Part shown: piece after piece, positions 33,778-43,571 of the stretch
Numbering within the stretch: position 1 is the first letter of the stretch
Layout: each line of letters starts with the position of its first letter
From: Rutpela maculata
Taxonomy: Eukaryota > Arthropoda > Insecta > Coleoptera > Cerambycidae
Direction: 5' to 3'
NCBI GenBank assembly: GCA_936432065.2
Contig: OW386291.2
Coordinates: 17,957,821-18,021,820, forward strand
DNA: 64,000 nt
Notes under the pieces: model-generated
Database searches by the model: none
The model's input: the letters and a program-made list of their open reading frames with translations, nothing else
Told to the model about the DNA's origin: nothing
Made by a program: the position numbers and the translations under genes

Positions 33778-35330
33778 ATTTACTTTCCGACTTATGTGCG
33801 AATTTGATGTGCAAAAAATTTTATACGGAATCAAAACCAATGCCCTTGGTTATGATGGACTCAATATCAAAATACTATTAATGTGTTGTCCTTATATCTT
33901 GCCTCATGTAACGCACATCATAAACTTTTGTTTAAAAAATAACGTTTTTCCAGATGCTTGGAAGCAAGCCCTTATACTGCCAATTCCAAAAAATAATAAT
34001 CCCACTGAGTTTAAGGACCTACGGCCAATAAGTATTTTACCAACACTGTCAAAAGTCTTAGAAAGAGAGGTAGAGTCGCAACTTCGTGAGCACGTGACAA
34101 AGTTCAATTTACTGCCTGATATACAATCGGGGTTTCGCCCGTTACACAGTTGTGAAACATGTTGAACATTACGGACGATATATTGAGAGAGGCAGATGAG
34201 AAAAAAGCTACAGTGTTGGTTCTCATTGATTTTTCAAAGGCATTTGACACTATAAATCATAAAATACTCTTAGCTGTACTAAAGTTTATTGGTTTAAGCA
34301 ATCGAGCGGTCAACTTCTTTCGTAGCTATTTGACGGGTAGAACTCAAAGAGTAAAAGTTGATGAGAATGTCTCTGCCCCTCTTGATGTATTGTGTGGTGT
34401 TCCGCAGGGATCGATATTGGGCCCCTTATTGTACACTCTATATACATCGAAGTTTCAAAAAGCCATTACACACTGTCAAATGCATTTATACGCAGATGAC
34501 ACACAACTTTACCTCTCTTTCGATCCAAGTCAGTATATAGATGCAATGACTAAAATTAACCATGACGTCCGTTCATTACTGGAAAAATGTAAATCTCACT
34601 CACTAAATATTAATGCCAACAAAACATCGGTTCTTGTATTCGGACAACCAAGTGCTAGGTCCTAGTTAGCGGATAGAATTCAAATAAACATGGAAGGACA
34701 CAACATAAGCCCCACTGAAAAGGCAAAGAATTTAGTGTTAATCTTTGATAGTTCACTTAGATTTAAGCCTCATATAAATAATTGTATCCGATTAGCCTAC
34801 ATGAACCTTAAAATGATTTATAGTAATAGACATTATCTCAATCAAAAAGTAAAAACAATTTTGTGTGAATCATTAGTATTATCTAGATTTAATTTTGCCG
34901 ACTCAGTATATGGTCCATGTATAGATGCGGAAGATAACCGCAGAATTCAAGTCTACAGAATTCTTGTTTAAGACTAATTTTTGGTATACGGCGTAGACAG
35001 AATATTTCACATAAACTGCCCGAGATAGGATGGCTTAACATGTCAGGACGACGCCTGCTCCATTCCGCTTGTATATTTCATAAAATTTTAACCAACAAAA
35101 TTCCCAAATATTTAAACAAGAAGATCTCTTATAGAACGGATATACATAATATAAATATCCGTTTTAAAGGTACTCTCACTGCTCCCCTTCATCGTACTGA
35201 ATTGTTCAAACGCTCCTTTTCTTACCAAATAACTAAAATCTATAATTCCATACCATCTGCTATAAAAAATAAGCCAATATCCGCATTTAAATATTATTAT
35301 AAGAAATCTCTCTTAAATCAACAACCATAA
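33778..35330 (+). pseudogene. LINE reverse transcriptase and C-terminal region
   Basis: The RT domain reads in order: ALGYDGLNIKILLMC, LILPIPKNNNPTEFKDLRPI, SILPTLSKVLER, DIQSGFRPLHSCET, a one-base frameshift at about 34160, VLVLIDFSKAFDTINHKIL, LCGVPQGSILGPLLYTLYTS, LYADDTQLYLSF (catalytic Asp pair intact), SLNINANKTSVLVFG. A stop follows at 34664. The thumb continues with AKNLVLIFDSSLRFKPHIN, another shift near 34970, then GRRLLHSACIFHKILTNKIP, LTAPLHRTELFKRSFSY and SAFKYYYKKSLLNQQP. The endonuclease domain is missing. Few lesions suggest a fairly recent insertion. Confidence 0.8.
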
Positions 35331-35561
35331 ACACATCTGAGCTAAGGTAATCGTATATGCCTACCCATTGCACCTAAAGACTTGTGTGGCAATTTATTTA
35401 CTATTACAAAATAAGTTTCAATTGCTATCTTACTTACTAACGCTTAAGATTAAAAACAGGGGCATGCCTGTGCATAGCCATCTGATCTTCGGCGTTTTTC
35501 CCCCTCAATTGATTTGTATTTTCTTTATTTAATTTATTTACTTAGTGGGAAAATAAAGACC

Positions 35562-35562
<1 letters not shown>

Positions 35563-35592
<30 letters not shown>
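35563..35592. repeat. (ATT)n microsatellite, left half
   Basis: An ATT run that forms the LINE tail and the left junction of the inserted restriction-like-endonuclease retrotransposon. Confidence 0.85.
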
Positions 35593-37540
35593 TTTTTTTT
35601 TTTTTGTAAAAGCCAGTCACCCTTTAAACTCTGTGGCTCCGACACTCACAGAGGGGAGCTGGTAGTACCGGTAGCCACTCCCCACGCCCGTGGGGTGAGT
35701 GACTACTGGGTCCGCGAATCGTGTGCCCTGAGCAGACGTAATGAACCGAGGATGACGGCCTTCTGCATTCTGCCGGCTAAGACCTCTGCCGAATTTCGGC
35801 ATGCCGGTATGATCTTAAGTTCTGAAAGCAGTGTGTGTCTCGTTCCACCGAGGGCTCCTATAATCAGTACCACTATCTTAACAGTATGGTCTGGATAGAG
35901 TCTGCGGAGTTCGAAGAGCAAATCTCGATATTTTGTCCGTTTTTCCTCCTCCTTCAAGACAATGTTGTTCTCCGCGGGAGCCGAGAACTCCACGACAAAC
36001 ATTGTCTTGAGTTGGTGGTCGAGGAGGACTATGTCAGGCTTGTTGGCTTGTATTTGCCTGACTGTGGGAAAAGAGTAGTTCCAATAAATTAGACACTTCT
36101 CATTTCCCACAACGGACTCAATATCCCCCGGAGCATAAGGCAGCACTGGTATCTCGTCTATCCCATACGAGTGCCTTAAGTGATAATAAAGCACTCGTAA
36201 TGCTCCGTCGTGCCTCTGGATATAGGCCGAGACTGCATATGTCGGACAGGCCGACAACAAGTGCATTAGAGTCTCTGGCGCCCTGCGGCAGGCCCTGCAG
36301 CTGACATCAGGGACCTCTATACCCATGACACGACTTTGATAAACGAGAGTGTTAAATACACCATCCTGGCAAGCCATTATGAATCCCTCGGTCTCAGACT
36401 TCAGCCCGGCTGACCTTAAGAAGGCAAAGGTCAGCCTTTCGGATAAGCCAAGATCTTCTATATTTTTATAGAAGACTTCATGCATTGGCTTATCCGTATG
36501 AAGCTGCAGAAAGATGTTGTGTTCTGCAGCTTTAATTTGGGCTTTTCGCCGAGCAGGTTCCAACTCGGTGACAGAGTCGCGATTTACCCGCTCGACGTCG
36601 AAGGAGAGACCAAGTTCATCGGCTGCTCTCTGTGCTGCCTTAAACAAAAACGCTCCTATCCCTGCATTTTCATGGTCTCGGACCATGCAGAGGAGGGGAT
36701 CCGAACTCCTGATAATCTTACAGGCTCCATCTAGGACCATCCTGTTATGGAGACTCTCCAAACTCAAGAGTCCACGGCCTCCCCGATGTCGTGGGAGGTA
36801 TAACCGTGGAACGGACGATTTAGGATGCAAACTCCTATTGAGATGCATCTTCTTGCGGGTTCCTACGTCGAGTTGACGCAACTCCTCTCGGTTCCATTTC
36901 ACCACTCCAAAGGAGTGGAGAAGGATCGGAACGGCAAGCATGTTGGTAGCAGACACCTTGTTCTTCCCCGACAGTTCTGAAGACCAAATCTGTCGGAGTC
37001 GGTGCTGATACTTGCCGCGGAGAGCGTTTTTCACTACACTCACTTCTTGGGTGGAGCGTTGCTCGACACCCAAGTAAGTGTACGACTCTCCGGCATCTAG
37101 ATGATGTAAGATGTTTCCGTCTACGAGCTGCGCGTCCTCTCCGTAGTCCCCGCATCGTCCTCTCTTGAGATGGACCAGTGCACATTTGTCCAACCCGAAC
37201 TCCATACCGACAGCCTGCGTGTACTCCTGTACCACCCTAAGGGACTGGTGTAGGTCCCTTTCTCCGGAGGCATAAAGTTTAAGGTCATCCATATAAAACA
37301 AATGGGTGACCTTATGCCTCCTATCGCCGGGGGTACCGCAGTTGTATCCACGGGTTTTCCGGAGCGAAACGGATAATGGCAGTAGTGAGATGCAAAACAG
37401 AAGGGGGCTGAGGGAGTCTCCCTGAAATACTCCCCTTCTGAATGATACCGGCTCCGTCTGGACTCTATCGTTACCGGATGTTATAGTAAAGCGAGTCCTC
37501 CAGAGCGGCATCAGTTCTTCAATACATCTCACTACGGGAC
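35593..37540 (-). mobile_element. Retrotransposon with restriction-like endonuclease inserted in (ATT)n
   Basis: On the minus strand the element ends in a poly(A) tract (T run at about 35592-35607) and begins, 5'-truncated within the RT, at 37540. Both junctions are (ATT)n/(AAT)n microsatellite. The Dong/R4 group of non-LTR elements is known to use TAA repeats as target, and its proteins have the same RT-plus-endonuclease order. The G+C-richer, intact reading frame contrasts with the surroundings and suggests a young insertion. Confidence 0.8.
35703..37532 (-). CDS. R4/Dong-like RT with restriction-like endonuclease, 5'-truncated
   Basis: 609 uninterrupted codons. The first part is the RT palm: FRRGVFQGDSLSPLLFCISL, then THLFYMDDLKLYA (catalytic Asp pair in a YMDD-like box). 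The thumb follows, with DAGESYTYLGVEQ and RHRGGRGLLSLESLHNRM. Near residue 410 is a zinc cluster CRACRRAPETLMHLLSACP (C-x2-C-x7-H-x4-C). The C-terminal domain has NKPDIVLLDHQLKTMFVVEF, then EEEKRTKYRDLLFELRRLYP and VVLIIGALGG, fitting the PD-(D/E)xK-type nuclease that cuts target DNA in R2/R4-type elements. The N-terminal DNA-binding motifs and the first half of the RT are missing, so it cannot be autonomous. The start given is the first in-frame ATG after the truncation, not a natural start. Confidence 0.85.
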   Translation of the reverse strand: MRCIEELMPLWRTRFTITSGNDRVQTEPVSFRRGVFQGDSLSPLLFCISLLPLSVSLRKTRGYNCGTPGDRRHKVTHLFYMDDLKLYASGERDLHQSLRVVQEYTQAVGMEFGLDKCALVHLKRGRCGDYGEDAQLVDGNILHHLDAGESYTYLGVEQRSTQEVSVVKNALRGKYQHRLRQIWSSELSGKNKVSATNMLAVPILLHSFGVVKWNREELRQLDVGTRKKMHLNRSLHPKSSVPRLYLPRHRGGRGLLSLESLHNRMVLDGACKIIRSSDPLLCMVRDHENAGIGAFLFKAAQRAADELGLSFDVERVNRDSVTELEPARRKAQIKAAEHNIFLQLHTDKPMHEVFYKNIEDLGLSERLTFAFLRSAGLKSETEGFIMACQDGVFNTLVYQSRVMGIEVPDVSCRACRRAPETLMHLLSACPTYAVSAYIQRHDGALRVLYYHLRHSYGIDEIPVLPYAPGDIESVVGNEKCLIYWNYSFPTVRQIQANKPDIVLLDHQLKTMFVVEFSAPAENNIVLKEEEKRTKYRDLLFELRRLYPDHTVKIVVLIIGALGGTRHTLLSELKIIPACRNSAEVLAGRMQKAVILGSLRLLRAHDSRTQ

Positions 37541-37541
37541 C

Positions 37542-37592
<51 letters not shown>
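37541..37592. repeat. (ATT)n microsatellite, right half
   Basis: About 17 ATT units directly after the truncated 5' end of the retrotransposon; probably the continuation of the LINE tail at 35563-35592. Confidence 0.85.
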
Positions 37593-37593
<1 letters not shown>

Positions 37594-37639
37594 GCCCCTT
37601 ATTTTGTTTATTGCCCTACTATATTATTTACCCGGTTTC

Positions 37640-37890
37640 AGGCTTGTTCTAAGCTGTTATTTGAGTTTACATGAAAATATTGACAACATGTGACAATTTT
37701 GACCTTTCATTCGGTTGCAGCACTCCAAAATACGTATATAAACATGAGTCAACTCGTCAACTCAATTTACTTTTTACCCATCATCATGCTTGTTCTAAGC
37801 TGTTTCTTGAGCTTACATGAAAATGTTGACGACATGTGACAACTCTGACCTCGGATTCGGTTTCAGCGCCCCAAAATACATATAGATGCG
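37640..37890. repeat. Tandem duplication, about 146 bp
   Basis: GCTTGTTCTAAGCTGTTATT (37642) recurs as GCTTGTTCTAAGCTGTTTCT (37789), followed in both units by TTACATGAAAATRTTGAC, ACATGTGACAA and a CGGTT(G/T)CAGC block. The CTCGGATTCGGTTTCAGCGC string resembles a word shared by other repeats in the window. Confidence 0.65.
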
Positions 37891-38500
37891 ATAGTTGGTA
37901 AAAAAGTACATGATCACATTTTTTTTGTGTGCCTGTGTAATAGGCAATATAGACTATCGGTTTCCTTTCAAAGCTTATTCATTATTTCATATACACAACG
38001 CTACGTTCTAACTTCCTTCTTTGAATAAATCATTACGATAAAAGGCTTTCTGGTTTTTCCAATTTCCATAAAGGTTATGTGCGTGTTTATATACTGTTTC
38101 AGATTATATTCATAATTTCCATATTTCAAAACATATACTGTACATCTACCTCTTTTACCATCCGGAAATGCTTTAAGGGAAATATATCGACATGTTAGAT
38201 AAATTACTAATTTTTGAGCATTACATTAACTTTTTCGTCATACCTCCCTCGTAAGTATACTCTAATTCCATTGTGTTGGATCGTAAGTGACACTTTATGT
38301 ATTAAATACTTGTTGACATTGGCAGCGGGTCACTATTTTTCATAACGTCATAGGAAAATAAGTAAATTTGGGAAAATTTTCTCTTTTATATAACAAGTAT
38401 TAAATGTTTTAACTTTTTTGGAAGTAAATTCAGACAAGCATTACTTGCTGTATCCTCTATCTCCAATAGTCGAGAATCTAAAGGTCCGAATTTGATCATG
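37891..38500. other. Unassigned A+T-rich stretch
   Basis: No gene or clear repeat in about 600 bases before the next inverted-repeat element. Confidence 0.4.
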
Positions 38501-39050
38501 GGGTATGAACTCGCAGGTATAAAATTAAAAAAATATGAATATCATCCAGAATTTTGTGCCGAATTCGATTCCAGAGGGCGCGATGTCAGCCAAGATTGCG
38601 AAATTGTAAAAAAAGTAATAATTTCGAAAAAAATTTGGAACTTAAATATTGCATTATCTACATTGCATTTATGAGCTTATTTATACAGATTTTTTAATAA
38701 TTCTTACATCAATCGAAAGCTTAATGTTTGTAGTTTCATACAAGTGTAATAGAGAGACATTATTTTCATTATAAATAACACTATAAATTGTTTAAACAAT
38801 ATGTGCTCGGAAAGTGTAGTGTAATTTTCGGCATCGAGGTACTTTTGTTATTATTGCAGATTGATGTGTAGTTATTTGAGACGAAATATGTAGAATAGAC
38901 CAATGAACCTTTTTTATTAAAACAATTTTTTAATTCGCTGAATAATTTAGGAGATATGATTTTTTAAATGTAGGGCACGCGGCCGTAGTCATAACTTATC
39001 ATAATAATAAATATAAGCGTGGCCTCGGGTACGCGATTTGCAAATATACT

Positions 39051-40049
39051 GTGATGAGTCATGAATTTGAGGTGCAGGATAATATTAAAATTCCGAATTG
39101 TAAAATTTTCCTTGCAAATAATAACAACAAAGCTCGTTTATTGAAGTATATTTCCGAAAAATTCTACACAGATCAGAGTAGTAGTAGTCTACCTTCTAAC
39201 GTTTCTGTTATGACGATAGGAATGGCCGAACATAGTGCCAATACAACGATTTCCTCCATGAAACAAAGTAAAATTGTAACAGACTTCACTTTTCAAATCA
39301 CAGCGAAGCAGACAATAGAATATTTGCAATAGTTCAGTACCTATCAAATTTGAATTACAAAAAGGTAATAATACAAGCTACTGATACAGACATTTTTGTG
39401 ATGGCACTATAGTATATTACTAGAATAAACATAAATGAGTTGTGGATACATAGATTCGATCTGTATATACCTATTCACTGCATAATACAAAAACTGTCGA
39501 CTACGCGGAATATATCAGAAATTTATTTGAGCAATTTTTTGCTATGTACTTACGTCTTAAGTGGTCGCGATACGGTCAGTTTTCCTTTCCGAAAAGAAAA
39601 TATTGAACTTCCCACTCGACAGTTCATTTAAGACTGCTGAATTTGAAAACTCTGCACGATATTTCTTTAAAGTCTTATATAGTAGACCGTTTTTCATTGG
39701 TAATTTAGACAATTTGCGAGCCCATTTATTTCACAGTTGTAAATCGGATATTCGAAATTTGCCACCATCTGAAGACTCATTTCACCAGCACATTCTTAGC
39801 TGCTTACCAGATAATTATTTGGAAGACAGCAAGTTGCGTCAATCCAGTGCTTCCCAACCCTAAAGATGTCGGTTGGGTTTCGAAGGACAATATATTATGA
39901 CAAAAAGTGTCCGTCCAAATGTAACGCCTGGAAACATGTTCTGCAAATGCAAACAGTTCCAAAATTGCATTGGAAACTGCAGTTGTGCTAATGCCGGTTT
40001 GGCGTGCATAATAGGTTGTTCTTGTGAAGGCCGTTGTCAAAGGTGTTAG
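39051..40049 (+). pseudogene. Nuclease/CXC transposon protein relic, copy 2
   Basis: Domains in order, across several frameshifts: LLKYISEKFYTDQ and SVMTIGMAEHSANTTI (39051-39332), VIIQATDTDIFVMAL (about 39363-39409; the D-x-D pair expected of a PIN/FEN-type site), ELWIHRF and YIPIHCIIQKL, LSGRDTVSF (family form TGCDTTS; Cys is Arg here), RPFFIGNLDNLRAHLFHSC, then NLPPSEDSFHQHIL. The C-terminus (about 39940-40049) is a Cys-rich tail: FCKCKQFQNCIGNCSC, then GLACIIGCSCEGRCQRC and TAG. This is the most complete copy in the window, though the N-terminus and the W-rich linker seen in copies 1 and 3 are eroded. It reads outward from the centre of the 38.5-41.4 kb element. Confidence 0.72.
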
Positions 40050-40367
40050 TTTAACCTTAACTTATACTATAGTATTATTACATCAATACACTTAATTATA
40101 GCATTATAACATCAATCATATGTATAACGACTTACCTATAATACTCCAATTTTAGTTATACCGTATGTATTATGTACACAGAATTTACAATACATAACCG
40201 TTATTTTGTCAAGATGAAAAATATTTTAATTTCATTGTAGTTGTTAAATTAAATACAGATAATTTGTTCTGTTTGTAAGCATTATTTATGATCTGTACGA
40301 GCTTTCATATGAAAGACGTTACAAAAATGTTGCTTATACCTTACAAAAAAATTAATAAAATAATGTA

Positions 40368-40810
40368 CAGTGCCCGTCACAATAATCTTGCCAACATACA
40401 TTTTTCGAAATTCTCTACAATTCCTCCTAGTGTATATTATTAGATTTTTTTTGTTTATTTTGTTAATTGTCCTCTGCTGTATAAGAATAAAATGTCAATT
40501 GTGTTGTGGTAAAGGATGGCGGATTTATATAAACATAAAACATAAACACACCACAGATAGTAGACAACCCCCAAATCCATAGCCAAGGCTGTGCGGAAGG
40601 GGGTTACACATTTGGAAAAACGCAGACATACATCCACACCCACCGGTGTTGTCAATACCGGAGCTGGGGGTCAAACCCAGAGCGCGGTAGGCAGCCGATC
40701 AGCATATTCGCCACTCAATACGCCTTAACCGATTGAGCTACCGTGCCGTATATAACTGATAAATCAAATAAAACTTGCCATAGGTGGCAAAATTATTGTG
40801 ACGAGCACTG
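40368..40810. mobile_element. Tc1/mariner-like MITE with TA duplication
   Basis: Ends CAGTGCCCGTCACAATAATC and (inverted) CAGTGCTCGTCACAATAATT, each preceded by TA on the outer side (40366-40367 and 40811-40812). CAGT termini and a TA target are the Tc1/mariner pattern. The 443-bp element contains a SINE, so the MITE itself is only about 180 bp. Confidence 0.75.
40489..40748 (-). mobile_element. tRNA-derived SINE
   Basis: On the minus strand the head reads CACGGTAGCTCAATCGGTTA (A-box type) and GGGTTTGACCCCC (B-box type), 45-50 bases apart, within a tRNA-like segment. A body follows with ACACCGGTGGGTGTGGATGT and CCCCTTCCGCACAGCC. The body differs from that of the SINE at 15.35 kb, so this is a second SINE family. 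It lies inside the Tc1/mariner-like MITE. Confidence 0.65.
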
Positions 40811-41608
40811 TACGTAATAATAAAAACCTTTATTAAAACAGCAGCGACTCGAAATCATGTGTAAATAGCCTACAGAGACAAGACCGCGCGCGCGGTAGAC
40901 CAAAACAATGCCCTTCATTTTAAAAAAATCATATCTCCTAAATTATTCAGCGAATTAAAAAATTGTTTTAATAAAAAATGTTCGTTGGTCTACTCTACGT
41001 ATTTCGTATCGAATAACTACACATCTGTTTGCAATAATAACAAAAGTACCTCGATGCCGAAAATTACACTACACTTTCCGACCACATATTGTTTAAACAA
41101 TTTATAGCGTTGTTTATAATGAAAATAATGTCTCTCTATTAAACCCGTATGAAACTACAAACATTAAGCTTCCGATTGATATTAGAATTATTAAAAAATC
41201 TTTATAAATAAGCTCGTAAAGGTAATGTAAACGAAAGATAATGAAATATTTAAGTTCTACATTTTTTTCTAAACTATTATTTTTTTGCAATTTCGCAATC
41301 TTGGCCGACATCGCGCCCTCTGGAATCGGACTCGGCATAAAATTCTGGATAATATCCACATCTTTTTAATTTTATACCAGCGAGTTCAGGGTTCGGCATT
41401 TTAGACGCGTCTTTTTGGATGCTAGATTCCTTACTACAACATTATTTTCAAAAATGTTCAGAGCTATTATAATAATATTATTTATTTATCTTGACAATAT
41501 TTGTCATTTGAATAGAAGCCGCGTCCTAAATTCATTTTATTGACGGTTGGATGGATATTCCAAGCATCGCTACCTTTACTATTTTACTTAGCAAATATGA
41601 CTCAAATA

Positions 41609-42311
41609 ACACAGGTTTGCGAGGTTTTGTTGTTGGACAGATGGGGGTTATTTCCAAAGTAACTTTTCGCGCTGAATCCGAATCTGGCCTCAGAATTGGC
41701 CCATCACGTCAGGATTTTGAAATATTTGAGGTTAAGTACTTAAATAATGGCTTTTTGAGCAACATTTGAGGTTATGTAAAGAACTCAAAAAATTTTTCAG
41801 CTTATTTCTAATAAATCCATCATTTAGTACCATCCTTCCTCTTTAAAATAAGCTTTCGAATGGTCATCTACGATGTTTCCTCGCAAAGTTATAGCCATTT
41901 TAAGGTGACATGAATTTGAAACCATGTTCCCTACAACCCAACAATCTTAACCAAATGACTCTAAACGAATCAAGATTTAACACAACAGAAGGGATACCCA
42001 ACAATCTTAAATGAAAATTTGTTAAGATTGTTAAGCTGTATAGGATTATGGTTTCAAATTCATGTCACCTTAAAATGGCTATAACTTTGCAAGGAAACAT
42101 CATAGATAATCATTCGAAAGCTTATTTTAAAGAGGAAAGATGGTACTAAATGACGTATTTATTAGAAATCAGCTGAATTTTTTTTTAAGTTCTATACATA
42201 ACTTCAAAAGTTGCTAAAAATGCCATTTTTGAAATATTTCAAAATCCTGATGTGATAGGCTAATTCTGGGGCCGGATTCGAATTCGGCACCAAAAACTCG
42301 CAGACCTGTGT
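41609..42311. mobile_element. Foldback element, ACACAGGT ends
   Basis: 703 bp, palindromic for about 320 bp per arm. Landmarks occur in both: CAGGATTTTGAAATATTT, GTACCATC(C/T)TTCCTCTTT, AAAATAAGCTTTCGAATG and TTAAGGTGACATGAATTTGA. The short loop (about 41930-42040) repeats CCCAACAATCTTAA at 41937 and 41998. No coding. Confidence 0.75.
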
Positions 42312-42437
42312 AATTATAGTTTTTAACTAGTTTTCTAAAGTTCTTTTCTAGTTTAATGATTCATGAAAAATATAGTATGCACCGCGGATTGTACAGTGCA
42401 TTTACGACCCTTGATACATAAATAACTATTAAATACT

Positions 42438-42930
42438 CGTGTGCGTACCAATTACTTCCACATCCAGTGGAAGTAGTGTATCGACAAAAAAATTTTTGAA
42501 AATTATTATTGTTCAGATAGGCTTACAATGTTATGAAACGTTGAGATTTTAAGTTTGAGCAAAAAGAAAAATTCTGTCTGTCGGTCTGTCTGTAACTTTT
42601 GCTTGTGCGCACGATTACTCTGGAACTGTTTAAGACATTGACTTGAAATTTGGTATACGTATGTATTTTAACGAGATCTGAAACTATATTATATTTTGAT
42701 CTTATTCCGTTCAAGGGTTGGGGGGTAAACTAAGGTAAATGGGGGTAAATAGGTAAATCAAGCAAGTAAGAGTCCATAAAATTGATATTTGGTATATATA
42801 AGAGAAGCTATAGTGTCCCATTACCACCCATTATTAAAACAGGTGAAAAAAATAATATTGTCATTTAGTGTGTGTATGAGAAGCAAAAGCCTCAAAAAAT
42901 TTTCTTACTTCATCCACAAATCACATGACA
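42438..42930 (+). mobile_element. ACTTCCACATCC-ended repeat, copy C, right end missing
   Basis: Starts ATTACTTCCACATCCAGTGG, has the CTGTCTGTCGGTCTGTCTGT tract, GTGCGCACGATTACTCTGGA and GGGTTGGGGGGTAAACTAAG. The GGATGTGGAAGT terminus present in copies A, D and E is lost. Confidence 0.7.
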
Positions 42931-43571
42931 TAAATCATGGAACTGAGGTAAAGTACTTCTAACTTTGCTCTCTACTTCTTTTAGATCGTAATGTGGGATG
43001 ACAACTGATGTATCATGGAAGTATAAAAAATTTTACCTTCACTTAGGCGGTCGAGAAAGTCGTTGACATACAGTAAGAAGATTAATGGTCTAAGAAAGCT
43101 CCCTTGCGGGATACTAATATTAATATTAAAGTGTTTTAATTTTGCATCATCATGTTTGACATAAAATTTCCTGTTAGATAAGCATGATGAAAGGCATTTA
43201 TTAATGTTGCTGTGAATTTCTGGGTTATTAAGTTAATCTGATACGAAATCTACATGAAGAGTGTCGAAAGCTCTTGATAAATCAAAGGATATTCCAATTT
43301 TATATCACTAATATCCATTTTATCACCAATTTGTTGGGTAAAATCACTAGAAGCAGTTTCAGTTGAGTGGGACTTCCTGAAATGATTTTGAGAATTCAAC
43401 AATTTATAGGTTTTTAAATATTCATGTATTTTCTGAAAAATTCTATTGTCGTAGATATTACACTAATTAATGCAATTGGACAGTAATTTTCAACGTTTGA
43501 TGGAATCAGTACAACTAATTTTAAAATATCTTGAAATTCTCCATGTAGCCCAGGAATTTTAGTTTTTGGCC

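Larger units (their letters stand above)
33778..35592 (+). mobile_element. 5'-truncated CR1-group-like LINE with (ATT)n tail
   Basis: Covers most of an RT and the C-terminal region, then a 3' UTR with AAAATAAAGACCATTTATTA leading into (ATT)n at 35563-35592. The tail continues on the other side of an inserted retrotransposon (37541-37592). The frame is nearly intact, broken at about 34160, 34665 and 34970. Confidence 0.75.
38506..41388. mobile_element. Long-inverted-repeat element carrying a nuclease/CXC gene
   Basis: Arms 38506-38976 and 40910-41388 (about 470 bp) are inverted copies. Shared landmarks: TGAACTCGC(A/T)GGTATAAAATT, TCCAGAGGGCGCGATGTC, CAAGATTGCGAAATTG and AAATCATATCTCCTAAATTA. 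The interior holds a plus-strand gene relic at 39051-40049 and a nested Tc1/mariner-like MITE with a SINE in it. Terminal bases and target duplication are not resolved because the outermost 30 bases have diverged. Confidence 0.72.

Noticed and set aside
36480..36876. Plus-strand frames within the R4/Dong-like element
   Set aside because: Antisense shadows of the 609-codon RT/endonuclease frame.
40660..40748. tRNA gene on the minus strand
   Set aside because: A- and B-box-like motifs are present, but the cloverleaf does not close and a long non-tRNA body follows, so it is a SINE head.
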